DNA of 10,214 nt from assembly GCA_902766115.1 (NCBI GenBank), contig CACXCL010000184.1, forward strand, positions 1-10,214, given 5' to 3'. The translations under genes were made by a program, and so were the position numbers. This stretch comes from an uncultured Ruminococcus sp. (GTDB lineage: Bacteria; Bacillota; Clostridia; Oscillospirales; CAG-272). Every line of letters starts with the position of its first letter. Position 1 is the stretch's first letter. Positions 1-6,608 of the stretch are shown one piece after another. The notes under the pieces were generated by a model, which ran no database searches, had not been told where the DNA came from, and was given only the letters and a program-made list of their open reading frames with translations.

Positions 1-339
1 GCACAACTGATAAAAGAAACGGGCGGATCGGACGGGATACGTGACGAAGGGCTGCTCGATTCGGCGATCCTCAACCCGTTTCAGAGTTTTGACTGCAAAG
101 AGCTCTACTCTTCCGTTTTGGAAAAAGGAGCGCGGCTCGGTTTCGGGCTTATACAAAATCATGCGTTCGTTGACGGCAACAAGCGCATCGGCGCGCACGC
201 GATGCTGGTTTTTCTTGCGCTGAACGGTTATGTTTTTTCGTATACGCAAAAAGAACTGACTGAGATCATTCTTTCCTTCGCATCGGGCGAAAAGAATTGC
301 GACGATCTGCTGCTCTGGCTTCAATCACACTTAAATTGA
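1..339 (+). CDS. Doc/Fic-family toxin-like protein, 5' truncated by window edge
   Basis: Reading frame 1 is open from the first base to a TGA at 337-339, giving 112 residues with no start in view. Fragment residues 54-62 read HAFVDGNKR, the Fic/Doc active-site loop (HxFx[D/N]xNKR), followed by a hydrophobic helix and NGY, as in death-on-curing proteins. In this family Fic enzymes AMPylate targets. Doc, which carries a Lys in the loop as here, phosphorylates EF-Tu and is neutralised by Phd. The Lys in this loop favours the Doc branch, but this is inference. Doc genes usually follow their antitoxin gene, so any partner would lie left of the window; nothing antitoxin-like follows. An internal TTG at 118 is not the true start, because conserved sequence (DEGLLDSAIL) lies upstream. 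The gene sits in the AT-richer left arm, consistent with mobile cargo. Confidence 0.85.
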   Translation, partial: AQLIKETGGSDGIRDEGLLDSAILNPFQSFDCKELYSSVLEKGARLGFGLIQNHAFVDGNKRIGAHAMLVFLALNGYVFSYTQKELTEIILSFASGEKNCDDLLLWLQSHLN

Positions 340-364
340 TTTGTTTCAGCACGGTATCACCGCG

Positions 365-392
365 TTGGTGGTGAGTAAGTGCGCATTATAGT
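365..392 (+). promoter_or_regulatory. Possible promoter for the 430-1491 gene
   Basis: TTGGTG (365-370), a 16-base spacer and TATAGT (387-392) lie in the short gap between the toxin gene and the next ORF. The -10 box is one base off consensus, but the -35 matches only three of six bases. Read-through from the toxin gene is equally possible. Confidence 0.3.
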
Positions 393-429
393 TATACCTA
401 TTTCAAATTATAGATGAAAGGTTTTTATT

Positions 430-1491
430 ATGAGCGAAAAGCACCTTGCATTCTTTTACCGCGATTCCTATTATCTCGTTCCGGATCAATATACGTCTTT
501 TGAGGATTTTTATCGATCCATCGATATAAAGGAACCGATAAAAGTTCGTTTGCTGACGGAAAGAAACAGAATACCATCTTATAATGTTGAAAAGGGAATA
601 TGTATCGCACCGTATTTTTACAGCGAATACGGATATGCTGACGTTGAAATCGCCATCTGCGACACCTCGGACCTTTTTCCGGTTGAAGTCGAACTTTTTT
701 CTCAAAAAGAGTATAACGAAAAACTGCGAGAAGTTATTTTGAATTATTGCCCGGGTTGCCTGAAATATAAGCCGATCTCCAACCGGGTTCAAAGTCTGAA
801 CGGGCACTTTGAAGAAATCTCTTTGAACTCTGTGTGTTTTTATCGTCAGAATGTAAAACCGTCACCGAGAGTATTCAGGAACAATTTGCGCGGTTTGGGA
901 GGATTATGGCACCATTATGATCCGGCTGAAAGACAACCGAATGACGTTTTGGATTCCATAAAATCAATGACGTATCTCAAATACGACTCCGCATTCCGCG
1001 ACGAAAACGTTCCTTCGCTTTTGAACGTCTCGTTTAAGCCTGATTTTTTTGTTCAGGCGTTGTCTGGCGTTTTATCACATTATATTGAAAACGCCCTGAG
1101 TTTTACTGAATTTCGAATATCGTTTGATAGCAGAGCAACAAACAATGATGAAGAATTTGACAGACAGATCAGTGACGGCAACCGGGAAGTCTTTCAAAAG
1201 AACTGCAAAAAATACGGTGTCGCCCTTGCAGAACTGACGTATGCTCCCGAGTTTGACGAAAAAATCACCCGTTCATTGGAATCGCTGATCAAATCCTATT
1301 ACGTGTCTGTGCTTTGGAAAGACGGCTGCAGACTTCTTCTCCTTTTACTTGACGAATGCAACTTTATGAAGGAATTGCATTTCCGCGTGCCGCTTTTTGA
1401 AGCCGCGTTATCACATATTAAGGTTTATGACCAGTACGGCGAAAAACAATTCAAGATTTCTTTTAATATGGAGCAGGATATTGTTAAATAG
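430..1491 (+). CDS. Unrecognised protein, 353 residues
   Basis: I do not recognise this family. The start is the ATG at 430, supported by GAAAGG at 416-421 with an 8-base spacer. The ORF runs 354 codons to TAG with Clostridia-like codon use, so it is very likely real. The protein is rich in aromatic and acidic residues, has no signal peptide, and has no clear membrane segment apart from a short leucine run near residue 303 (RLLLLLLDEC). A single CPGC pair near residue 110 could be half of a metal site, but no second pair is obvious. The C-terminal third looks helical. The gene stands alone between the Doc-like gene and the decayed tRNA-Pro copy, in visibly lower-GC DNA than the murC region. 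That points to island cargo rather than core function. No activity is assigned. Confidence 0.8.
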   Translation: MSEKHLAFFYRDSYYLVPDQYTSFEDFYRSIDIKEPIKVRLLTERNRIPSYNVEKGICIAPYFYSEYGYADVEIAICDTSDLFPVEVELFSQKEYNEKLREVILNYCPGCLKYKPISNRVQSLNGHFEEISLNSVCFYRQNVKPSPRVFRNNLRGLGGLWHHYDPAERQPNDVLDSIKSMTYLKYDSAFRDENVPSLLNVSFKPDFFVQALSGVLSHYIENALSFTEFRISFDSRATNNDEEFDRQISDGNREVFQKNCKKYGVALAELTYAPEFDEKITRSLESLIKSYYVSVLWKDGCRLLLLLLDECNFMKELHFRVPLFEAALSHIKVYDQYGEKQFKISFNMEQDIVK

Positions 1492-1523
1492 GCAGTCAAG
1501 TCCGTTATTGATATCCGCACCAC

Positions 1524-1605
1524 TCTGAGTGACTGGACTTGATACCCTGCGGCCTCAACCGGGAACCCCGGACCACAGGGCACTGTCATATCCGGCACAA
1601 GACCA
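1524..1605 (-). pseudogene. Decayed tRNA-Pro copy / possible attachment-site remnant
   Basis: Bases 1524-1542 (TCTGAGTGACTGGACTTGA) are identical to 1652-1670, the discriminator, acceptor and T-arm 3' end of the intact tRNA-Pro. Similarity continues with small indels through the GCGGCCTC block near 1550-1556. Beyond that the sequence cannot form the 5' acceptor, D-arm or a seven-base anticodon loop. It lies in the same orientation as the functional tRNA, 128 bp further downstream. A repeated tRNA 3' end in direct orientation is the usual scar left by tyrosine-recombinase integration, but a simple tandem duplication that decayed would look similar. Confidence 0.6.
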
Positions 1606-1614
1606 AGCATTTAA

Positions 1615-1652
1615 ATGAAAACAAGGCAGGACGTATCCTGCCTTGTTTTCAT
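1615..1652 (-). terminator. 16-bp perfect hairpin at the tRNA-Pro 3' end
   Basis: Arms 1615-1630 and 1637-1652 are perfectly complementary, with a 6-base loop. On the minus strand the stem starts at the discriminator base of the tRNA, and its 3' arm ends CTTGTTTTCAT, giving a short U-rich run inside the stem. It most likely terminates and helps define the 3' end of the tRNA-Pro transcript. An RNA that continued further could compete with tRNA 3' processing. Confidence 0.75.
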
Positions 1653-1724
1653 CTGAGTGACTGGACTTGAACCAGCGGCCTCTACCACCCCAAGGTAGCG
1701 CGCTACCAACTGCGCCACACCCAG
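1652..1724 (-). tRNA. tRNA-Pro (anticodon GGG)
   Basis: The reverse strand folds as a 73-base cloverleaf. The acceptor stem CTGGGTG/CACTCAG includes one G-U pair. The D-arm is GCGC/GCGC, the anticodon stem CTACC/GGTAG encloses loop TTGGGGT (anticodon GGG, with G37 as expected for tRNA-Pro), and the T-arm loop is TTCAAGT. The discriminator is A and no CCA is encoded, so CCA must be added by the nucleotidyltransferase. It has its own consensus promoter upstream and a hairpin immediately downstream. Its 3' end is partly repeated at 1524-1542, so this gene may have served as an integration site for the DNA to its left. Confidence 0.93.
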
Positions 1725-1771
1725 ACATGCGGCACGGCGCGGAAACTACCGTCCCACGCGGCACGGATAGT

Positions 1772-1800
1772 ATTGTATCACAAAAAATCCGGCGTGTCAA
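1772..1800 (-). promoter_or_regulatory. Sigma-A promoter of tRNA-Pro
   Basis: On the minus strand a perfect TTGACA (-35, 1795-1800), a 17-base spacer and TACAAT (-10, 1772-1777) stand about 47 bases upstream of the tRNA 5' end. This is near-consensus, as expected for a stable RNA gene. Confidence 0.88.
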
Positions 1801-1927
1801 GAAATTTGTGATTTTTTTCGCAAAACGCCCGGGTAAACCGTCGAATCCGTGCAGGGGCTCCATTTCCGCCCCCCTTTTACCCCGGTTTTCCGTTCTGACC
1901 CTGCCGCCCCGCCCCGGGGAAACGAAC

Positions 1928-1955
1928 AAAGGCGGTCCGTTTCTAAACCGCCTTT
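1928..1955 (-). terminator. Terminator downstream of spoVG
   Basis: Arms 1928-1936 and 1947-1955 (AAAGGCGGT/ACCGCCTTT) form a 9-bp hairpin with a 10-base loop. Its minus-strand 3' side continues TTTGTTCGTTT, an interrupted U tract. It lies 50 bases past the spoVG stop codon. Confidence 0.72.
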
Positions 1956-2005
1956 GAAGGGAGTATACATATTGTGAGATAATCTTAACTACTTGTTTCT
2001 TGATT

Positions 2006-2344
2006 CTATTTTGCCGGATCGCCATCGGTTCCGTCGCCGTGAGCGACTTCACCCCTGACGTGTTCCGCGGCGGCTTCGGACGCCGCTCTTGCAACCTCCT
2101 CCTCATACGCCATGAGGACCTGTTTTTCGAGCTCGGCTCTGAATTCCGCGTTGATCGGGTGAACGATATCCCTGTAAGTCCCGTCCGGATTCTTCCTGCT
2201 GGGCATTACAATGAAATGCCTCTCCCGGACGTTGATAACCTTGACGTCATGCAGTGCCAACTGGGAGTCGAATGTGACTGAAACGATCGCTTTCATGGGA
2301 CCGTCGTCAAACAACTTCCTGATTTTGATATCTGTGATGACCAT
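2006..2344 (-). CDS. spoVG: Septation/regulatory protein SpoVG
   Basis: The 112-residue product matches the SpoVG family. The N-terminus MVITDIKIRKL is followed by a DGPMKAIVSVTFD strand pair, then the hallmark VMPSRKNPDGTYRDIVHPIN at about residues 47-66. SpoVG is a small dimeric nucleic-acid-binding protein that in Bacillota affects asymmetric septation, capsule and virulence gene expression. Residues past about 85 are an extra Ala/Glu/Asp-rich tail (EEVARAASEAAAEH and onward) of the variable kind seen at the C-terminus of this family. The ATG at 2344 is preceded by a G-run at 2352-2357, 7 bases away, which serves as ribosome binding site. The gene is transcribed divergently from murC and followed by its own terminator. 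No sporulation gene is otherwise in view, so a role in sporulation here is not shown. Confidence 0.96.
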   Translation of the reverse strand: MVITDIKIRKLFDDGPMKAIVSVTFDSQLALHDVKVINVRERHFIVMPSRKNPDGTYRDIVHPINAEFRAELEKQVLMAYEEEVARAASEAAAEHVRGEVAHGDGTDGDPAK

Positions 2345-2388
2345 CTGAATTCCCCCCGCTTGAAGTGATTATGCATAACTCCATACTC

Positions 2389-2418
2389 ATTATACAGTTA
2401 ATATGTTACCGTTTTTCA
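2389..2418 (-). promoter_or_regulatory. Probable spoVG promoter
   Basis: On the minus strand a perfect TATAAT (2389-2394) lies 45 bases before the spoVG start. The -35 region is poor (TGAAAA at an 18-base spacing, 2413-2418). No sigma-H-type AGGA/GAAT pair was found, unlike the known Bacillus subtilis spoVG promoter. The box sits 77 bases from the divergent murC -10. Confidence 0.5.
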
Positions 2419-2448
2419 GTCCTTTTGTGAATTTTTTTCTTTTTTTGA

Positions 2449-2477
2449 TGAAAACAACCCCCTTTTTGTGTTATAAT
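2449..2477 (+). promoter_or_regulatory. Probable extended -10 promoter for murC
   Basis: TATAAT at 2472-2477 is preceded by TGT, making the extended -10 pattern TGnTATAAT. The best -35 at 17-base spacing is TGAAAA (2449-2454), which is weak, as tolerated with an extended -10. Transcription would start near 2484, about 48 bases before the murC ATG. Confidence 0.6.
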
Positions 2478-2531
2478 TGTTTTTTGAAAGATAAACGGGG
2501 ATCTCCCCGCAATCGGAAGGAGGCGTCCTTC

Positions 2532-3941
2532 ATGGCCCTTGAAAACACACATTTCGGGTACGAGGGTATCCGTGAAATAATGGGAGACGGTCCGAAGAGC
2601 ATTTTCTTCCTCGGGATCGGCGGTGTCAGCATGAACTCCCTGGCGCAGGTATGTCTGATGAGAGGTCACTCCGTCGCGGGGTACGACCGGACGGAGAGCG
2701 CCCTGACAAGGCGGCTCGAAGGCGAAGGTGTAAAGGTATACTACACCGCCGCGGCGGAGAACGCCGCGGGATGCGACCTGGTCGTTTACACAGTGGCGAT
2801 TCCCCGCGACGATCCGGTGTACGTCTGGGCGGGGGAATCCGGGATCCCGCGCATCTCCCGCGCGGATTTCCTCGGGTACATCATGAAGCGTTACGGCGTC
2901 AGGATCGGAATATCCGGCATGCACGGCAAGAGCACCACCACCGCCATTGTCGCGGAGATATTCGCCGCGGCGGGGCGCGAGCCCACCGTATTCGGCGGAG
3001 CGAAGATGGCGGCCACCGGCGAGACCAACGTCATCGGACGCGAGGACTATTTCATCTTCGAGGCCTGCGAGTACATGGATTCCTTCCTCGACTTCTATCC
3101 GACGGTATCGGTGGTGCTGAACCTCGAGATGGACCACGTGGACTACTTCAAAGACATGGATCAGATAAAAAGATCCTTTGCCGGATTCATCCGCCGCGGC
3201 GAGACTGCCGTGGTGAACGGCGACTGTGAAGACGCGCTCGAGGCGGCTCGCATGTCGGGCAAGCCCTTCGTCACCTTCGGGCGGAGAGGCGACGCGGACT
3301 ACACTGCCTCGAACGTCACGCCCTTCCCGGGCGGATCGGAATTCGACGTCCTGCGGCGGGGGAAAAAGCTCTTCCGCGCAAGGATAAACGTACCTGGCGA
3401 CCACATTGTCACCGACGCGGTGGCTGCGGCGGCAGTATCCGTCGAGAGCGGCGTGTCCCCCGAGGCGGCGGCGGCCGGACTCGCGTCCTACAAGGGCATA
3501 AAAAGGCGCATGGAGCGTGTGGGCGATACAGAATCCGGCGCCGCGGTGTTCGACGACTACGCCCACCATCCCACGGAAGTGGCGGCGACTCTCCGGACCG
3601 CGTCGGAGTTCGGCTTCGACAGGCTCGTCGTCGTCTTTCAGCCCCACACCTTCTCCCGCACCTTCGAGCTGTTCGACGGGTTCGCGGACGCTCTGGCAAA
3701 GACAGGCGCGGACGAGGTGATCCTGGCTCCCATATACCCGGCGCGGGAGACGAACGTGTTCGGGGTGACCTCGGATCAGCTGGCGGACGCGGTGGCGGAG
3801 CGAGGGACCCGCGCCCGGTGTCTCAGCTCCTTCGGCGAGATAGCGGACGAGATCAAAAAGAACTACGGTCGGGGAGACTGCGTGCTGACGGTGGGAGCCG
3901 GAGACATCGAAAAGCTGGCGCCGATGCTGGTATCCGAATGA
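2532..3941 (+). CDS. murC: UDP-N-acetylmuramate--L-alanine ligase MurC
   Basis: MurC adds L-alanine to UDP-MurNAc with ATP, the first amino-acid step of cytoplasmic peptidoglycan precursor synthesis. The product is 469 residues, a normal length. The N-terminal UDP-binding Rossmann part carries GIGGVSM (28-34). The ATP P-loop GMHGKSTTT is at 129-137 and EACEY at 177-181. N197 to D204 (NLEMDHVD) matches the NxExDHxD site, and the C-terminal domain has DDYAHHPTE (341-349) followed by FQPHTFSRT. The usual PGxHNxxNA motif reads PGDHIVTDA, a variant at two positions. The ATG at 2532 is chosen because AAGGAGG (2517-2523) lies 8 bases upstream. The frame is open to an earlier ATG at 2403, but that would add 43 residues rich in Phe and lies upstream of the predicted promoter. 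A hairpin with a T-run follows at 3950. Confidence 0.97.
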   Translation: MALENTHFGYEGIREIMGDGPKSIFFLGIGGVSMNSLAQVCLMRGHSVAGYDRTESALTRRLEGEGVKVYYTAAAENAAGCDLVVYTVAIPRDDPVYVWAGESGIPRISRADFLGYIMKRYGVRIGISGMHGKSTTTAIVAEIFAAAGREPTVFGGAKMAATGETNVIGREDYFIFEACEYMDSFLDFYPTVSVVLNLEMDHVDYFKDMDQIKRSFAGFIRRGETAVVNGDCEDALEAARMSGKPFVTFGRRGDADYTASNVTPFPGGSEFDVLRRGKKLFRARINVPGDHIVTDAVAAAAVSVESGVSPEAAAAGLASYKGIKRRMERVGDTESGAAVFDDYAHHPTEVAATLRTASEFGFDRLVVVFQPHTFSRTFELFDGFADALAKTGADEVILAPIYPARETNVFGVTSDQLADAVAERGTRARCLSSFGEIADEIKKNYGRGDCVLTVGAGDIEKLAPMLVSE

Positions 3942-3949
3942 CTCAACGG

Positions 3950-3978
3950 GGCAACGCCGACGGCGGCGCTGCCTTTTT
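3950..3978 (+). terminator. Rho-independent terminator after murC
   Basis: Stem 3950-3959 with 3964-3973 (one A-C mismatch, loop ACGG) is followed directly by five T residues (3974-3978), nine bases after the murC stop codon. It separates murC from the following four-gene run. Confidence 0.72.
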
Positions 3979-4020
3979 CCTGCCTGCGCGACCGGAAATG
4001 ACATAGAGGGAGACACCCCC

Positions 4021-5073
4021 ATGGGAACAATTTCGTATAAATGTCCGTCCTGCGGCGCGGAGCTCCGCTGGGACGGGAGAAGCGAGTCTCTGACCTGCGA
4101 CTTTTGCGGCAGCGCGTTCTCGCCGGACGACCTGATCGTTGAAAATCAGGTCATCGACTCCCACGCGGAGGCTCAGGGAGAAACGCACGACGAAGGAAGC
4201 GGGCTGTTCAGCTACACATGTCCCGCCTGCGGCGCGGAGCTCGTCACCGACGGGACCACCGCTGCGGACAAGTGCCCCTACTGCGACAACAACGTGGTCC
4301 ACTCCGACAGAGTGTCAGGGCAGTTCCTCCCGGAATTCGTCATACCTTTCAGGGTGACGAAAAAAGACGCGGAGAACGCCTTCCGCGAGCATTACAGAAA
4401 AAAACTGCTGGTGCCGTCGAAGTTCAAAACGGAGAGCAGGATCTCCGAGATAAAGGGCGTCTACGTCCCGTTCTGGCTATTTTCGGGAAGCGCCAGGGGC
4501 GACGTGGAGTTCGACGCGGAGAACACCCGCACATGGACCTCCGGCAAATACCGCATCACGGAGACCGATCATTACCGCCTTTACCGGAGCGGGAGGATGG
4601 ACTACGAAAACGTTCCCTTCGACGGTTCAAGCAAGGCGGACGACACGTATATGGAGGCGGTGGAGCCGTTCCGCTACGGCGACGCGACGCCGTTCTCGCC
4701 CGCCTATCTGTCGGGGTTTCTCGCGGACAGGTACGACGTTTACCACACCGAAGGCGCACCCCGGGTCCGCGACCGGGTGGAGAATTCCCTGGTCAGCCTC
4801 ATCAAAGGGACGATCACCGGATACGACTCGGTCAGCGCCTCCACGAAGGACATTTACGTCCGGCAGTACGAGCCGAAATACGCCATGATGCCGGTGTGGA
4901 TGCTCAGCACGGTGTACAAGGATAAAATATACCGGTTCGCCATGAACGGGCAGACGGGAAAGTTCGTCGGAGAAGCTCCGGTGTCGTGGCCCAGGTTCAC
5001 GGCGTGGCTGCTGGGACTCACCGCGGCATTTTCCGCGGTGTTCACGGCGATATACTACTTCATCAGCATGTAG
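4021..5073 (+). CDS. Double zinc-ribbon (TFIIB-type) protein with C-terminal membrane helix
   Basis: The 350-residue product starts with two CxxC zinc ribbons: C8/C11 with C26/C29, and C67/C70 with C85/C88, both containing CGAEL. A long middle region follows with strand-rich, aromatic sequence (about 105-325), then one strongly hydrophobic segment at about 326-348. This layout matches the Bacillota proteins annotated as TFIIB-type zinc ribbon-containing; their function is not established. With a tail anchor and no signal peptide, the ribbons are expected in the cytoplasm. The ATG at 4021 has AGAGGGAG (4005-4012) 8 bases upstream. The stop codon is followed after 9 bases by the next gene, so translation is likely coupled. 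In my knowledge of the family such genes often neighbour TPM-domain membrane proteins, which bears on the 70-residue gene that follows. Confidence 0.85.
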   Translation: MGTISYKCPSCGAELRWDGRSESLTCDFCGSAFSPDDLIVENQVIDSHAEAQGETHDEGSGLFSYTCPACGAELVTDGTTAADKCPYCDNNVVHSDRVSGQFLPEFVIPFRVTKKDAENAFREHYRKKLLVPSKFKTESRISEIKGVYVPFWLFSGSARGDVEFDAENTRTWTSGKYRITETDHYRLYRSGRMDYENVPFDGSSKADDTYMEAVEPFRYGDATPFSPAYLSGFLADRYDVYHTEGAPRVRDRVENSLVSLIKGTITGYDSVSASTKDIYVRQYEPKYAMMPVWMLSTVYKDKIYRFAMNGQTGKFVGEAPVSWPRFTAWLLGLTAAFSAVFTAIYYFISM

Positions 5074-5082
5074 GAGGGCGGT

Positions 5083-5295
5083 ATGGAAACGACAGGGATA
5101 ATCATCGCCGTCGCGGCTGCGTTCTTTTCGTCCCTCGTAATAGTTGCAATAATGGCTTTCTCTCTCAAGACGGCGCGGCGCAATAACTCCGCCGTGTCGT
5201 ACGTGGTGGAGAACTCCTTTGAGGTGACGGCGGCGCGGGACCGGTTTCTGTACACGGAGAGACATGAGGAAAAAATCTCCGACGACGACGACTGA
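5083..5295 (+). CDS. Small single-pass membrane protein resembling the C-terminal tail of TPM-domain proteins
   Basis: This 70-residue protein has one membrane helix at about residues 5-28 and a charged tail ending DDDD. GGAGGG (5074-5079) begins right after the previous stop codon and sits 3 bases before the ATG, suggesting tight coupling. The tail LKTARRNNSAVSYV...SFEVTAARDRFLYTERHEE resembles, from memory, the segment after the membrane helix in TPM-domain (YgcG-like) proteins of Clostridia. Those proteins read roughly K(S/T)xRxxxxAxxYxxxxSxxxTxxRDxFLY. Those proteins also carry a TPM domain of over 100 residues in front of the helix, which is absent here with no room for it. The gene is therefore either a relic or a stand-alone module that works with the zinc-ribbon protein. 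The similarity is remembered, not computed. Confidence 0.75.
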   Translation: METTGIIIAVAAAFFSSLVIVAIMAFSLKTARRNNSAVSYVVENSFEVTAARDRFLYTERHEEKISDDDD

Positions 5296-5309
5296 CGGGA
5301 GGCGTGAGT

Positions 5310-5939
5310 ATGGAAAAAGACAGATGCGTGATAATCACCGGAGGCGACCCGGCGACGGGTCTCCGGGATATGCTCCGGGAGGGCGATTTCGTGATCGCCT
5401 GCGACCGGGGGATACGTTACTGCGCGGACGAAAACGTGACGCCGGATCTCATTATCGGGGACCTCGACTCATACGTCGGACCTCTTCCGGAGGGAGTCCC
5501 GGTAATGCGGCTGAAGACCGAGAAGGACGACACCGACACCATGGCCGCCATGCGGTACGCGGAGGAGCGGGGCTTCTCCGAGGTGTTGCTCACGTGCGCC
5601 CTGGGCGGCAGACGTTTCGATCACACCTTAGCCAATCTGCAGACCATGGCTCACGGTGCGGAGGCGGGGCTCACCGTGACCCTCCGGGGGGACGGGATCC
5701 GCATGATCTGCTCCGGGCCTGCGGTCCGTGAGATCAAAAAAGAGGACGACTCGTACCTTTCCCTCTTCGCCCTGTCGGGGGACGTGACGGGGATCGACGC
5801 CTCGGGCGTCAGGTACCCTCTCAGCGACGGCAAGCTCACGGCCTCTTTCCCACTCGGCGTCAGCAACGAGTGGACGGAGGGCGCGGCGCGGATCTCACAC
5901 AAAAGCGGGATCCTCCTTATAATGATTTCAAAAAAATAG
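5310..5939 (+). CDS. thiN: Thiamine pyrophosphokinase
   Basis: This enzyme transfers pyrophosphate from ATP to thiamine, giving thiamine diphosphate in the cytoplasm. The 209-residue length is typical. Seen motifs are CDRG (31-34), PDLIIGDLDS (45-54), TEKDDTDT (70-77, the acidic metal and ATP site) and GGRRFDHTLAN (99-109). The C-terminal beta domain ends with the characteristic SNEW. The ATG at 5310 has GGGAGG (5297-5302) 7 bases upstream. An in-frame GTG at 5304 is only one base from that site and is less likely. It sits 14 bases after the membrane protein and 10 before the HAD gene, so it is probably co-transcribed. No TPP riboswitch or other thiamine gene is visible nearby, so this is presumably salvage of thiamine or a constitutive step. 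Confidence 0.94.
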   Translation: MEKDRCVIITGGDPATGLRDMLREGDFVIACDRGIRYCADENVTPDLIIGDLDSYVGPLPEGVPVMRLKTEKDDTDTMAAMRYAEERGFSEVLLTCALGGRRFDHTLANLQTMAHGAEAGLTVTLRGDGIRMICSGPAVREIKKEDDSYLSLFALSGDVTGIDASGVRYPLSDGKLTASFPLGVSNEWTEGAARISHKSGILLIMISKK

Positions 5940-5949
5940 CGGAGAACCT

Positions 5950-6606
5950 GTGAAAATGAACATAAAAGGCGCAATATTCGATTTTGACGGCACGCTTTTC
6001 GACTCCATGCACGTATGGGAGACCGTCGGCAACGGGTATCTTGAATCCATCGGTATCAAGCCGAAGGAGGACCTGACCGAAAAGTTCAAAAAAATGACGC
6101 TCACCGAGGCCGCGGAGTTTTACAGAGAAAACTACGGCGTCAGATCGAGCGTCGAAGAGATAGTCGGGGACGTTAACCGTGTGGTGGGGATACAGTACCG
6201 GGACGAGGTCATGCCGAAGGACGGCATACCGGAATTTCTCGAAGCGCTCCGCTTGTCCGGCGCCGTCATGTGCATAGCGACCGTCACCGACCGGAAAATG
6301 ATCGAGTCGGCGCTGGCGCGGACGGGATTGCGCGGATATTTCAAGGATATTTTCTCCTGCGAGACGCTGGGGCTCGGAAAGGACAAGCCGGAGATCTTCG
6401 AGCTCTGCACCCGCGCCATGGGGACCCCGAAGGAGAACACCGTGATATTCGAGGATTCGTTCTTCGCCGCCACCACGGCGAAGAAGGCGGGGTTCACCGT
6501 TGTCGGAGTCTACGATAAGTACGAAAAAACCACGGCGGAGCTTGAAAAGCTCGCGGACGTGTACGTCCGCGACACCCGGGAGCTGATCGGGCTCATCGGG
6601 GGATGA
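5950..6606 (+). CDS. HAD-superfamily phosphatase, beta-phosphoglucomutase-like subfamily
   Basis: The 218-residue protein has all four HAD motifs: DFDGTLFDS (nucleophile D11 and acid/base D13), T111 in IATVTD, K146 in GKDKPEIF, and E168/D169 in VIFEDS. A helical cap (about 20-95) lies between motifs I and II, so it belongs to the class IA group with beta-phosphoglucomutase and phosphoglycolate phosphatase. The substrate cannot be read from sequence. The GTG at 5950 is taken because GGAG (5941-5944) lies 5 bases upstream. The ATG at 5956, two codons later, is nearly as good and changes nothing important. It is the last gene of the plus-strand run. Its stop codon is 2 bases from that of the converging S1 gene, and no terminator is visible between them. 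Confidence 0.92.
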   Translation: MKMNIKGAIFDFDGTLFDSMHVWETVGNGYLESIGIKPKEDLTEKFKKMTLTEAAEFYRENYGVRSSVEEIVGDVNRVVGIQYRDEVMPKDGIPEFLEALRLSGAVMCIATVTDRKMIESALARTGLRGYFKDIFSCETLGLGKDKPEIFELCTRAMGTPKENTVIFEDSFFAATTAKKAGFTVVGVYDKYEKTTAELEKLADVYVRDTRELIGLIGG

Positions 6607-6608
6607 CC

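Noticed and set aside
1555..2106. 183-codon minus-strand frame and the overlapping 1667-1957 plus-strand frame
   Set aside because: Both read through the tRNA-Pro gene, its promoter and the spoVG terminator; the peptides are translations of tRNA sequence.
2406..4022. 538-codon open frame on the minus strand
   Set aside because: It is the antisense shadow of murC in GC-rich DNA. The product is Arg/His/Gly-rich without a family, and murC has all catalytic motifs.
5250..5310. TPP riboswitch before thiN
   Set aside because: The gene is 14 bases after the previous stop codon, with no room for a THI element and no CTGAGA-type core.
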